Positions 8,607 through 16,762 of a DNA stretch of 61,371 nt are shown here, in pieces; the stretch's first letter is position 1, and each line of letters opens with the position of its first letter. The notes beneath the pieces were generated by a model, which worked only from the letters and a program-made list of their open reading frames with translations, did no database searches and was not told the origin of the DNA. A program made the position numbers and the translations under genes. The stretch is from Mogibacterium sp. (GTDB lineage Bacteria; Bacillota; Clostridia; Peptostreptococcales; Anaerovoracaceae), in the NCBI GenBank assembly GCA_017431685.1, contig JAFRKO010000051.1, positions 1-61,371 of the forward strand, given 5' to 3'.

Positions 8607-9089
8607 ATGTATGCTATCATCAAAACAGGTGGCAAGCAGTACAGAGTACAGCAGGGAGACGAGCTCAGAGTTGAGAAACTCGTTGCTAACGTAGGCGACA
8701 AGGTAGTATTTGACGAAGTCGTAGCTGTAGGCGGTGACAAGCTTGTAGTAGGTACACCATTCGTAGAAGGATATGCTGTTGAAGCTGAGGTTCTCGAGCA
8801 GGGCAAGGCTGACAAGGTAATCATCTACAAGTACAAGGCTAAGAAGGATTACAGACGTAAAAACGGTCACAGACAGCCATATACGCTGGTAAAGGTAACC
8901 GGTATCGGCGCTTCCGCAGAGAAGGCCGCTAAGGCTGATGAGCCTGAAAAAGAAGACGATAAGGCTGCACCAAAGGTCAGCGCTTCGATGAAGAAAGACG
9001 AGCTTCTGGCAGTTGCAAAAGATATGGGAGTTGATGTAGACGCTAAAGCTACAAAGGCTGACATCATCGCTGCTATCGAGGCTAAGTAG
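8607..9089 (+). CDS. rplU: 50S ribosomal protein L21 with extra C-terminal HeH/Rho-N-like domain
   Basis: Large-subunit protein bL21. Residues 1-102 are a normal L21 ([14 protein letters not shown] at the start, [13 protein letters not shown] at the end). The usual length is about 103, but this one has 160: a charged linker at 103-127 and then residues 128-160, starting [15 protein letters not shown], with the pattern of a helix-extension-helix or Rho-N/SAP-like fold. The reading frame is clean and stops just before the rpmA Shine-Dalgarno, so the tail is real coding sequence. AAGGAGG precedes the start. Confidence 0.96.
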   Translation: MYAIIKTGGKQYRVQQGDELRVEKLVANVGDKVVFDEVVAVGGDKLVVGTPFVEGYAVEAEVLEQGKADKVIIYKYKAKKDYRRKNGHRQPYTLVKVTGIGASAEKAAKADEPEKEDDKAAPKVSASMKKDELLAVAKDMGVDVDAKATKADIIAAIEAK

Positions 9090-9107
9090 TTTAGAGGAGG
9101 AAGCAAG

Positions 9108-9368
9108 ATGTCAAGTAAAAAAGGAGTAGGAAGTTCCAAGAACGGCAGAGACTCCGAGGCGAAGAGACTTGGACTCAAGGTAGGTGCCGGTGAATATGTG
9201 AGCGCAGGAAGCATCCTCATGAGACAGAGAGGAACAAAGTTCCATCCTGGCAACAATGTTGGCAAGGGCGGAGATGACACTCTGTTTGCAAAGATCGACG
9301 GAACTGTAAAGTTCGAGAGATACGACAAGAAGAGAAAGCAGATCAGCGTTTACAGCAAAGAAGCATAA
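9108..9368 (+). CDS. rpmA: 50S ribosomal protein L27 (no N-terminal pro-sequence)
   Basis: Large-subunit protein bL27 whose N-terminus reaches the peptidyl-transferase centre; 86 residues. It begins [16 protein letters not shown], the mature form. Most Firmicutes encode a short leader ending NLQxFA that the Prp protease removes, and Prp is encoded between rplU and rpmA. Here the two genes are only 18 bases apart (GAGGAGG in between), with no Prp gene and no leader. The terminator after the gene closes the unit. Confidence 0.97.
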   Translation: MSSKKGVGSSKNGRDSEAKRLGLKVGAGEYVSAGSILMRQRGTKFHPGNNVGKGGDDTLFAKIDGTVKFERYDKKRKQISVYSKEA

Positions 9369-9374
9369 GGCTTA

Positions 9375-9410
9375 TGGCTCCTTCACATGATGTAGGAGCC
9401 AATTTTTATT
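9375..9410 (+). terminator. Rho-independent terminator between rpmA and obg
   Basis: GGCTCCT (9376-9382) pairs with AGGAGCC (9394-9400), followed by AATTTTTATTT. It is only 13 bases before the obg start, so it may act as a partial terminator that lowers obg expression. Confidence 0.85.
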
Positions 9411-9422
9411 TATTAAGGAAAA

Positions 9423-10706
9423 ATGTTTGTCGACAGAGCAGAAATAACAATAGTATCAGGAAAAGGCGGTAACGGTGCTGTTACTTTCCGAAGAGATCCA
9501 TATGTTCCGGATGGCGGTCCGGATGGCGGAGATGGAGGAAACGGCGGCAGCGTGATTTTCATTGCTGATAAAAATCTCAGGACCCTGATGGATCTTAAGT
9601 ACAAAAGGAAATATCAGGCAGAAAACGGTCAGCCGGGAATGAAGAGAAACCGCTTTGGCAAGAAAGGGCAGGATCTTTACATCAAGGTGCCTGTAGGAAC
9701 CATGATCATAGATAAAGAGACCGGGCATCTTATGAAGGACCTTGTCAGCGACGGAGATTCAGTAGTTGCTGCCAAAGGCGGACGCGGAGGCAGAGGTAAT
9801 GTGCATTATAAAAGCAGCATTCGACAGGCCCCTAATTTCGCAGAAGCCGGCGGTCCTGCAAAAACAAGAGAGGTCGTACTTGAACTCAAACTGATTGCAG
9901 ATGTAGGCCTTCTCGGTTTTCCGAACGTCGGAAAGTCCACGCTTCTTTCGGTATGCACTAATTCCAAACCTAAGATCGCCGGATATCACTTCACCACGAT
10001 AGACCCTAATCTTGGAGTCGTTTATCTGCACGATACCAGTTTCGTGATGGCGGATATTGCAGGTATTATTGAAGGCGCATCTCATGGAGCCGGTCTCGGT
10101 TTCAAATTTCTTAAGCACATTGAACGGACCAAGGTCCTTATTCATGTGGTCGATGTATCCGGTTCAGAGGGCAGAGACCCTATTGAAGATTATAAAAAGA
10201 TAAATGCAGAGCTTAGAGAATTTGATTCCCGCCTTGCTGATAAACCTCAGATCGTTGCAGCAAACAAGACAGATCTGGTAACTGATCATGATAAATATCA
10301 GGAGTTCATGGATTTTATGGCTGAGGAAGGACGCGAAGTATACCCTATAAGCGCGGCTGCCAGAATAGGTATTGAAGACCTTATGAATGCTGCACTTCGC
10401 GGAGTGGAGAATTACGTTGAGCCTGATTATGAACCGATGGTTATGTTCGACTTCGAAGCTGATGAGAATGAAGCCGACTATAGAACGGTAAGCGCTTACA
10501 AAGCAGAAGACGGAGCTTTTGTTCTCGAAGGCAAACAGCTTCTTAAGATTTTCCGCTCTACGAATTTCACTGACAGCGGATCAATAAGATACCTGTATAA
10601 TTATATTGAAAAACAGGGCGGTATCACATTGCTGAGAGAACTGGGAATGAAAGAAGGAGATACCGTCAGGATAGAAGACTTTGAGTTTGAATTCACAGAG
10701 GATTAA
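9423..10706 (+). CDS. obg: GTPase Obg (CgtA)
   Basis: Essential ribosome-associated GTPase involved in 50S assembly and stress signalling, 427 residues. The glycine-rich Obg fold occupies about 1-157 (GKGGNGAVTF, PDGGDGG, GGRGGRGN). The G domain follows with G1 GFPNVGKST (165-173), switch DIAGIIEGA and NKTD, and the C-terminal OCT domain covers about 345-427. The start follows TAAGGAAAA. It lies downstream of rplU-rpmA as in most Firmicutes, and a terminator follows. Confidence 0.97.
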   Translation: MFVDRAEITIVSGKGGNGAVTFRRDPYVPDGGPDGGDGGNGGSVIFIADKNLRTLMDLKYKRKYQAENGQPGMKRNRFGKKGQDLYIKVPVGTMIIDKETGHLMKDLVSDGDSVVAAKGGRGGRGNVHYKSSIRQAPNFAEAGGPAKTREVVLELKLIADVGLLGFPNVGKSTLLSVCTNSKPKIAGYHFTTIDPNLGVVYLHDTSFVMADIAGIIEGASHGAGLGFKFLKHIERTKVLIHVVDVSGSEGRDPIEDYKKINAELREFDSRLADKPQIVAANKTDLVTDHDKYQEFMDFMAEEGREVYPISAAARIGIEDLMNAALRGVENYVEPDYEPMVMFDFEADENEADYRTVSAYKAEDGAFVLEGKQLLKIFRSTNFTDSGSIRYLYNYIEKQGGITLLRELGMKEGDTVRIEDFEFEFTED

Positions 10707-10755
10707 ATCCGGCATTTTCAGCACTTTTTTAAACAGAATTACAATACGCTAAACA

Positions 10756-10786
10756 GGAATGACCGTAAAAACGGTCATTTTTTGTT
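10756..10786 (+). terminator. Rho-independent terminator after obg
   Basis: AATGACCGT (10758-10766) and ACGGTCATT (10771-10779) form a perfect 9-base stem with an AAAA loop, then TTTTTGTTGTT. Confidence 0.9.
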
Positions 10787-10841
10787 GTTGTGCGGGCGAT
10801 TTATGTTTTAAATCATTCAAATAATGATTATTTATGAATGT

Positions 10842-10870
10842 TTGTGCCGTAAGAGAACTATTCTTATACT
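10842..10870 (+). promoter_or_regulatory. Probable promoter of comEA
   Basis: TTGTGC at 10842-10847 and TATACT at 10865-10870, 17 bases apart, downstream of the obg terminator and 31 bases before the comEA start. Confidence 0.55.
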
Positions 10871-10901
10871 GACAGCATTAGATGAAATGAGGTGAAATCT
10901 T

Positions 10902-11549
10902 ATGGCAGATAGTGTTGTTGACAAGTTAAAGGATGCTTTAGAAGGTGTATTTGACGATAAAAAAACTCTTATCAGGATCATTTCAGTTGTGATCATTCTG
11001 CTTATTGCTCTGATACTGAGGATTCATGATGAGAATAAGGCGGATATAACCATTGAGACAGCAGAGACGCCTGATGAAATCGAGTATAACGAAGAAAGCA
11101 GTGTTTCATCTACATCTCAGGTAATATTCGTGGATATCAGCGGAGCAGTAGAAAAGCCTGGCGTATACGAGGTATCAAAAGATACCAGGCTGTTCCAGGT
11201 TATAGAACTGGCCGGGGGTCTTTCCGAGGATGCTGATCCCGACAGTGTTAACAGGGCATCGTTTGTAGAAGACGGACAGAAAATTATTATACCCGTGAAA
11301 GGAGGTGATAATGCAGGCGAATTGCCTATATTATCAGCCGCACCGGAAGCTTCCGGCAGCGGACTGGTCAACATCAACACAGCTACTGCTGATGAACTGA
11401 AGACCTTAAATGGAATAGGCGATGTTATGGCTGAGAGGATCATAGAGTTCAGATCATCAGAAACCTTCAAAAGCAAAGAAGACATTATGTCGGTCGATGG
11501 TATAGGTAGCAGAACTTACGAAAAGATCAAAGACCGGATAACAGTTTAA
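10902..11549 (+). CDS. comEA: ComEA-family DNA-binding competence protein
   Basis: Membrane-anchored DNA receptor of natural transformation, 215 residues. There is a single membrane helix at about 22-40, an SLBB domain at about 74-130 (VDISGAVEKPGVYEV), and a C-terminal double helix-hairpin-helix at about 155-215 (LVNINTATADELKTLNGIG) that binds double-stranded DNA outside the cell. The ribosome binding site is GAGGTG. The usual partners comEB and comEC do not follow; the next gene is a Spo0A-C-like protein, so any uptake channel must be encoded elsewhere. Confidence 0.92.
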   Translation: MADSVVDKLKDALEGVFDDKKTLIRIISVVIILLIALILRIHDENKADITIETAETPDEIEYNEESSVSSTSQVIFVDISGAVEKPGVYEVSKDTRLFQVIELAGGLSEDADPDSVNRASFVEDGQKIIIPVKGGDNAGELPILSAAPEASGSGLVNINTATADELKTLNGIGDVMAERIIEFRSSETFKSKEDIMSVDGIGSRTYEKIKDRITV

Positions 11550-11571
11550 AAGTTAAAGGAGATTTATAAAA

Positions 11572-12111
11572 ATGTACGGAATCACACCATCTGAGACGAA
11601 GATCATGAAAGATCTTGTCAAAGAACTTAATGAATTCAACAGTTATGTAAAAGCCGGAGTCAGTCCGTTCGGACGGGAATACATGAAAGGCAATTACTTT
11701 TATGCATTCAACCCTGCAGAAACAACAGATAATGATACGTTCAAAAGGAATATAAAGCTTTTGAGTACGATAACAGAATTGCTTGATGAAAACTGCATCA
11801 ATATCAAGAGTCTGGGCTATACATATCTGAAGGATGCTTTGTGTATAATTACAGACAGAAAACGTCTTGATTTATGTATGGTAAAGGAAGTATATCCGTA
11901 TATAGCTGAAAAACACAGTGTAAAGAAAGTATCCAAAATAGAGCACAGCATAAGAAACGCCCTCGAAGCTGCATACAGAAGGTGCAAAAGTAAGTATCCG
12001 GAAAGGGATTGCATAATGAACTGCTTCGAAGAAAAGCCTACAAATAAGATGTTCCTTCTCAGAGCCGTTCAGGAAGTCAGCAGCAGACTTCTGAAAGAGA
12101 TAAGTGCGTGA
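11572..12111 (+). CDS. Stand-alone Spo0A C-terminal-domain-like DNA-binding protein
   Basis: The 179-residue product has no receiver domain, but residues about 60-175 follow the Spo0A effector domain. Matching stretches are ITELLDENCINIKSLGYTYL (67-86), then KDAL and YPYIAEKHSV with KIEHSIRNALEAAYRR, which correspond to the Spo0A helix-turn-helix and recognition helix. KPTNKMF (155-161) corresponds to the KPTNSEF block near the Spo0A C-terminus. The first 55 residues are unlike Spo0A. A good AAAGGAG lies upstream, 22 bases after comEA, so the two are probably co-transcribed. It is presumably a transcription factor recognising 0A-box-like sites without phosphorylation control; the targets are unknown. 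Confidence 0.82.
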   Translation: MYGITPSETKIMKDLVKELNEFNSYVKAGVSPFGREYMKGNYFYAFNPAETTDNDTFKRNIKLLSTITELLDENCINIKSLGYTYLKDALCIITDRKRLDLCMVKEVYPYIAEKHSVKKVSKIEHSIRNALEAAYRRCKSKYPERDCIMNCFEEKPTNKMFLLRAVQEVSSRLLKEISA

Positions 12112-12177
12112 TTGAAACACAGGCCGTTTTCTGTTAGAGTTTAGTCTGAATTGATTATATGAAAGGCTGAGCAGACA

Positions 12178-12378
12178 ATGGAAAAAGAAAAGATCAACAG
12201 GATAAACGAACTTGCCCACAAGTCTAAAAAAGAGGGTCTGACTGATATTGAAAAAGAGGAGCAGAGATTGCTGAGACAGGAATTCCTTGCTGAAATAAGA
12301 GCTGACCTGAAAGCTTCGCTCGAATCCATTGAATTTATTGAAGATTCAACGCAAAGAAGTGATGAATTTACTAGCTGA
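12178..12378 (+). CDS. DUF896 (YnzC-family) small protein
   Basis: A 66-residue, highly charged helical protein with the DUF896 pattern: INRINELAHKSKKEGLTDIE at 6-25, then KEEQRLLRQEFLAEIR. In Bacillus the relative YnzC is a small cytoplasmic protein of unknown biochemical role encoded with the SOS gene yneA. No LexA box is visible before this copy. An AAAGG lies about 12 bases upstream of the ATG, a loose spacing. The end of the gene contains the probable alaS promoter. Confidence 0.88.
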   Translation: MEKEKINRINELAHKSKKEGLTDIEKEEQRLLRQEFLAEIRADLKASLESIEFIEDSTQRSDEFTS

Positions 12379-12381
12379 AAA

Positions 12382-12390
12382 TGATATAAT
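12382..12390 (+). promoter_or_regulatory. Extended -10 promoter of alaS
   Basis: TGATATAAT at 12382-12390 is a TGn-extended consensus -10. It lies just after the stop of the upstream small gene and leaves only about 25 bases of leader, so no T-box riboswitch fits. Confidence 0.55.
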
Positions 12391-12421
12391 TAATGGAAAT
12401 TTTGCGGACAAGGAGACATAT

Positions 12422-15037
12422 ATGAAAAACCTCGGAGTAAATGAAGTCAGAGATATGTTCAGGGATTTCTTCGTAAGCAAGGACCACTATCCGGGCGGTT
12501 CTTCTTCGCTGATCCCGCGTAATGACAAGAGCCTTCTGATCATCAATTCGGGCATGGCGCCTCTCAAGCCTTATTTTGCAGGCACAGAGACTCCTCCAAA
12601 AAAGAGGATGACCACATGCCAGAAGTGCATCAGAACAAATGATATAGAAAATGTAGGCAAAACAGCACGTCATGGTACTTTCTTTGAAATGCTGGGTAAC
12701 TTCAGTTTCGGAGATTATTTCAAGAAGGAATCTCTTCAGTGGGGATGGGAATTCTGCACAGAGTGGCTCGAGATGCCAAAGGACAAACTCTGGGCTACTA
12801 TCTATGAAAATGACGATGAAGCATTCGAGATCTGGCGTGATATTATCGGAATGCCTGAAGATAAAATCGTACGTCTTGGCAAAGACGACAACTTCTGGGA
12901 AATCGGACTCGGTCCTTGCGGACCTTGCTCAGAAATATATTACGACAGAGGACCGGAATGGGGCTGCGGAAAACCGGACTGCAAGCCGGGATGTGATTGT
13001 GACAGATATCTTGAGTTCTGGAACCACGTTTTCACACAGTTTGACAGGCAGGAAGACGGTTCATATCCGAGACTGGCTCATCCGAACATCGATACAGGAA
13101 TGGGCCTTGAGAGACTCGCCTGCATTCTCCAGGGAGTAGATTCCATCTTTGATGTTGATACCGTTAAGTTCATAAGAGATGCTGTGTGCGATATGGCCGG
13201 AGTAGACTACATGGCCGGCAATCACAAGGTCGATGTCAGTGTCAGAATCATTACAGACCATCTGAGATCGATGACTTTCATGATCGGAGACGGTATTCTT
13301 CCAAGCAACGAAGGAAGAGGCTATATTCTTAAGAGAATCATCAGAAGGGCTGCAAGACACTGCAAGCTTCTGGGAATAACACAGGCAAATCCTCTTGTTG
13401 AACTCGCTGAGAGCGTAGTCAAGACATCAGGCGGCGCATATCCTGAGCTCGTAGAGAACCATGATTACATCATGAAGATCATCAAGATAGAAGAGGATAA
13501 CTTCGCAAAGACCCTCGACAGAGGTATGGAAATCCTTGATGGTTACATGGATGAAATGGATGCGGCAGGTTCTTCCGTTCTTGATGGTGAGCTTGCATTC
13601 AAGCTTTACGACACATATGGATTCCCGCTTGAAGTGACTCAGGAGATCCTCGAAGAAAAGGGAAAGGCCGTAGATGTAGATGGATTCACCGAAAAAATGA
13701 ATGCGCAGAAGGAACTCGCCAGAGCAAATCAGAGAGATACTGAAGGCGATGCATGGAGAGACGCTTCTGAATACAGCCACTTCGAGCCAACTGTATTCCT
13801 CGGATATACTGAAGAAAAGACTGATTCGAAAGTGCTGTATGTTGGTGATTACGATGAGAACCGCAAGTTCATCATATTCGAGTCCACACCTTTCTATGCT
13901 ACAAGCGGTGGTCAGATATTTGATACAGGTATAGTAAAGCACGGAGATAACAAACTCAGCGTCGTTGATGTTGTCAAGGAGAACGGAATTTATCTCCACG
14001 TTATCGATCCTCAGGATACCGGATTCGCAATGCGCATCAAACCTGGTGATGAAGTAAGCCTTGAGATCGATTCCATCAGAAGACACCAGATCGCAAGAGG
14101 CCACTCTGCAACACATCTGATGCAGCAGGCTTTAAGAGACGTTCTCGGCGATCACGTCATGCAGGCAGGTTCATATGTTGATGACAACTATCTTAGGTTC
14201 GACTTCAACCACTTCCAGCCGATGACCGCTGAGGAGATCCGCAAGGTAGAAGAGATCGTCAATGAGAAGGTTGATGAGTATCTCCCTATCAGGATGGAAG
14301 AAATGCCTATCAACGAGGCTAAAAAGCTCGGAGCTATGGCTATTTTCGGAGAGAAGTACGGCGATATCGTAAGAGTTGTCAGCATGGGGGACTACAGCAT
14401 CGAATTCTGCGGTGGTACTCATATTGACAACACAGGTAAGGTCGGCGGATTCAAGATTATCAGCGAGGGAGGAATAGCAGCAGGCGTCAGACGTATTGAA
14501 GCTATTACCGGTTCCAAGGTTATCAGCTATCTCGAAAACAAGGAAGCTACTCTCAGCACAGTCGCTGCAGCACTGAAATCAAGTGAATCCGATCTCACAA
14601 GAAAGGCAGCACAGGTTATGGCAGATATCAAGGCTCTTGAATCTACCATTAAATCTATTAAGTCTGACAAGATCAGCAGCTCTGTTGATGATATAATAGC
14701 ATCAGCAAAAGACGTCAACGGCGTAAAGCTTATCACAATGAAGTTTGATGATGCTGATATCGAACAGCTGAGGAACATATCAGATGCCGTCAAGGCAAAG
14801 GCTGACAACGTCATTATGGTACTTGCGGCTGTAAATGGCGGTAAAGTTACATTCATCGTATCGGTCAGCGAAGATCTTATCGGTAAGGGCTGGCATGCCG
14901 GCAAACTTATCAAGGAAGTAGCAGCTGCAGCAGGAGGCGGAGGCGGCGGAAAGGCCAACATGGCCCAGGCCGGCGCAAAGGATCCTTCAAAGGTAGACGC
15001 TGCATTCGCCAAAGCAGAAGAACTAATCGCAGGCTAG
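12422..15037 (+). CDS. alaS: Alanyl-tRNA synthetase
   Basis: Class II synthetase charging tRNA-Ala, 871 residues. The start at 12422 is set by AAGGAG at 12410-12415 and by the family N-terminus MKNLGVNEVRDMFRDFF; the frame is open further upstream but without support. The catalytic domain (1 to about 240) includes KRMTTCQKCIR and the Zn-like CDCDRY insert. The editing domain has HxxxH in GHSATHL (about 560) and CGGTH (about 662), which clears mischarged serine and glycine. The C-terminal oligomerisation domain ends in a GGGGGGKA stretch. It lies upstream of ireB-ruvX as in other Firmicutes. Confidence 0.98.
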   Translation: MKNLGVNEVRDMFRDFFVSKDHYPGGSSSLIPRNDKSLLIINSGMAPLKPYFAGTETPPKKRMTTCQKCIRTNDIENVGKTARHGTFFEMLGNFSFGDYFKKESLQWGWEFCTEWLEMPKDKLWATIYENDDEAFEIWRDIIGMPEDKIVRLGKDDNFWEIGLGPCGPCSEIYYDRGPEWGCGKPDCKPGCDCDRYLEFWNHVFTQFDRQEDGSYPRLAHPNIDTGMGLERLACILQGVDSIFDVDTVKFIRDAVCDMAGVDYMAGNHKVDVSVRIITDHLRSMTFMIGDGILPSNEGRGYILKRIIRRAARHCKLLGITQANPLVELAESVVKTSGGAYPELVENHDYIMKIIKIEEDNFAKTLDRGMEILDGYMDEMDAAGSSVLDGELAFKLYDTYGFPLEVTQEILEEKGKAVDVDGFTEKMNAQKELARANQRDTEGDAWRDASEYSHFEPTVFLGYTEEKTDSKVLYVGDYDENRKFIIFESTPFYATSGGQIFDTGIVKHGDNKLSVVDVVKENGIYLHVIDPQDTGFAMRIKPGDEVSLEIDSIRRHQIARGHSATHLMQQALRDVLGDHVMQAGSYVDDNYLRFDFNHFQPMTAEEIRKVEEIVNEKVDEYLPIRMEEMPINEAKKLGAMAIFGEKYGDIVRVVSMGDYSIEFCGGTHIDNTGKVGGFKIISEGGIAAGVRRIEAITGSKVISYLENKEATLSTVAAALKSSESDLTRKAAQVMADIKALESTIKSIKSDKISSSVDDIIASAKDVNGVKLITMKFDDADIEQLRNISDAVKAKADNVIMVLAAVNGGKVTFIVSVSEDLIGKGWHAGKLIKEVAAAAGGGGGGKANMAQAGAKDPSKVDAAFAKAEELIAG

Positions 15038-15055
15038 AGTATAAGGAGGCATACA

Positions 15056-15310
15056 ATGAGCAAAAACACTATCATGTTCGAAGGATTCAAGGACAGCCAG
15101 CTCAATAAGAAGGAAGCTCTTGTTGAGATCTACTCAGCTCTTACAGATCGCGGATACAATGCCATCGACCAGATCGTAGGTTATCTTACATCCGGAGATC
15201 CTTCATATATAACAAGTCATAACAACGCAAGAAATCTCATTCTCAAGATCGACAGAGATGAGCTCCTCGAGGAGATACTCATCAACTATCTCGATTTGGG
15301 CAAAAAATAA
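15056..15310 (+). CDS. ireB: IreB-family regulatory protein (UPF0297, YrzL)
   Basis: An 84-residue protein of the family whose Enterococcus member IreB is phosphorylated by the Ser/Thr kinase IreK and affects cephalosporin resistance. Recognisable blocks are TIMFEGF, YNAIDQIVGYLTSGDPSYIT and the acidic C-terminus. ATAAGGAGG lies upstream. The stop overlaps the ruvX ATG (TAATG), giving the standard alaS-ireB-ruvX arrangement. The kinase is not in the window. Confidence 0.92.
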   Translation: MSKNTIMFEGFKDSQLNKKEALVEIYSALTDRGYNAIDQIVGYLTSGDPSYITSHNNARNLILKIDRDELLEEILINYLDLGKK

Positions 15311-15762
15311 TGAGAATACTTGGACTTGATGTAGGTAGTAAAACAGTGGGGGTCGCGGTAAGCGACCCTCTTGGCGTTATCGCGACAGGTGTCACTACCA
15401 TAGAAAGAGTAGGTATCAGAAAAGATACCGGTAAAGTCATCGATTTTATCAAAGAGTATGGATGTGATACTGTCGTTATCGGACTTCCTCTTAGCTTAGA
15501 TGGTGAGGATTCTGTTCAGACTCAGAAAGTAAGGGATTTCAGGACTATGCTTGAAAACAAGCTGAGAAGTTCCGGACCGCTTTCCAAAGTGAAGATAGAG
15601 TGGCAGGATGAAAGGTATTCAACAGTCGAAGCGGAAGAAGTCCTTATCGAAGCCAATATGAGCCGGGAAGACAGGAAAAAGATAATCGACCGCCAGGCTG
15701 CTATAGTCATACTTCAGAGATATCTTGACAGGATGCCGAAAGAGGAGAAAACTCATGAATGA
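15310..15762 (+). CDS. ruvX: Holliday junction resolvase-like / pre-16S rRNA nuclease YqgF
   Basis: RNase H-fold nuclease (RuvX/YqgF/YrrK) implicated in 16S rRNA 5' maturation, 150 residues. Family motifs are ILGLDVGSKTVGVAVSDP at the N-terminus, VIGLPLSLDG in the middle, and DERYSTVEAE and DRQAAIVILQRYL at the C-terminus. It is translationally coupled to ireB. Its last eight bases overlap the start of a LysR-type regulator, which is not the usual next gene (a DUF1292 gene is common there). Confidence 0.95.
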   Translation: MRILGLDVGSKTVGVAVSDPLGVIATGVTTIERVGIRKDTGKVIDFIKEYGCDTVVIGLPLSLDGEDSVQTQKVRDFRTMLENKLRSSGPLSKVKIEWQDERYSTVEAEEVLIEANMSREDRKKIIDRQAAIVILQRYLDRMPKEEKTHE

Positions 15763-16654
15763 TCTTCAGATTGATTATTTTATGGCTGTAGCCACAAATC
15801 TAAGCTTTACAAAGACATCCGAGGAACTCTTCGTATCACAGCCTGCAATATCCAGACAGATATCCCAGCTTGAAAAAGAGCTTGGCTGCAAATTGTTCAA
15901 ACGCAACAATCAGGGAACCGAGCTGACAGAAGAGGGGCGTCTTTACTTCGACCTTTTCAGCAAATATAAAGCTGAGTTTATCAACACAAAACTTAAGGCT
16001 GAACGCATCTCCGGTAAAAACAAGGCTGTCATGAGGGTCGGATTTCTGGAAGGCTGGGATCTCTTTAACATTATCCCTCCTATGATGGAAAGATATAAAG
16101 CCGAATTCCCTGACTCCGAAGTAGTGATCAACTGCTGCGGTGTTAAGGAACTCGCTACTGGACTGCTTACAGATACACTGGACTTAGTAGTTACCATGAA
16201 GAACAGCGTAAAACTGTACAATGAATTCGAATGTACTGATGCTGCCAATATAGGTAAGATCCTTATTTATGCATCCAGCCACCCCTTAGCTCATAAGGAT
16301 ATCGGAGAACTTACGCTTAAAGATTTCAGCAATGACCTCTTCATCGCTCCATGGGAAATAGTTGATAAGATGATCATAGACGCCATTTCAAACTACACCA
16401 GACCCTATGGATTCGTTCCAAAGCTGAGATTCGTTAAAAACCATGAATCAACTATTACCTGCGTAAGAAACAATATGGGTGTAACGATAGGAGATGACTG
16501 GGTATGGGCAAAAAATGCCGATGATCTGAAATGGATACCGTTCAAAGCAAAGGATACTATTTCAGTTGCAAGACTGAAGATCAGGGAAAGCGATGATGTG
16601 CTGGCAATGGAGGATATTCTGCTCAGTATTCTGAAAAACCACAAAAGCTCATAA
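15755..16654 (+). CDS. LysR-family transcriptional regulator
   Basis: A 299-residue one-component regulator. The winged helix-turn-helix occupies about 1-60, including LSFTKTSEELFVSQPAISRQ, and the rest is a periplasmic-binding-protein-like effector domain (about 90-295). The start at 15755 is supported by AGAGGAGAA at 15741-15749 and a normal LysR N-terminus MNDLQIDYFMAVA. It overlaps ruvX by eight bases and stands at the head of the reductase/isomerase/propeller genes on the same strand, with a 26-base palindrome 33 bases after its stop. It is therefore the likely regulator of that block. The ligand is unknown; a flavonoid would parallel NodD, but that is inference. Confidence 0.93.
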   Translation: MNDLQIDYFMAVATNLSFTKTSEELFVSQPAISRQISQLEKELGCKLFKRNNQGTELTEEGRLYFDLFSKYKAEFINTKLKAERISGKNKAVMRVGFLEGWDLFNIIPPMMERYKAEFPDSEVVINCCGVKELATGLLTDTLDLVVTMKNSVKLYNEFECTDAANIGKILIYASSHPLAHKDIGELTLKDFSNDLFIAPWEIVDKMIIDAISNYTRPYGFVPKLRFVKNHESTITCVRNNMGVTIGDDWVWAKNADDLKWIPFKAKDTISVARLKIRESDDVLAMEDILLSILKNHKSS

Positions 16655-16686
16655 TGAATGTAAACGCTGAAACATCTGAAAATTCA

Positions 16687-16712
16687 TGTTTATAACCATA
16701 TGGTTATAAACA
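16687..16712. promoter_or_regulatory. 26-base perfect palindrome, candidate operator
   Basis: The left arm TGTTTATAACCAT and the right arm ATGGTTATAAACA are perfect reverse complements with no loop. The site is in the 162-base space between the LysR gene and the membrane-protein gene, 105 bases before the latter's start. No T run follows, so it is not a terminator. Perfect symmetry over 26 bases is typical of a strong dimer-binding site. Confidence 0.75.
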
Positions 16713-16762
16713 AAAACTGTATTCGCAATTATACAAAACAGGTATACGCTTGTAAAATATTT

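Noticed and set aside
12330-12421. T-box riboswitch upstream of alaS
   Set aside because: The space between the probable promoter and the start is about 30 bases, and no T-box sequence is visible; the other synthetase genes are internal to operons.
13427-14116. - strand open frame of about 230 codons
   Set aside because: Entirely antisense to alaS, which is unambiguous; its residues show no family signature.
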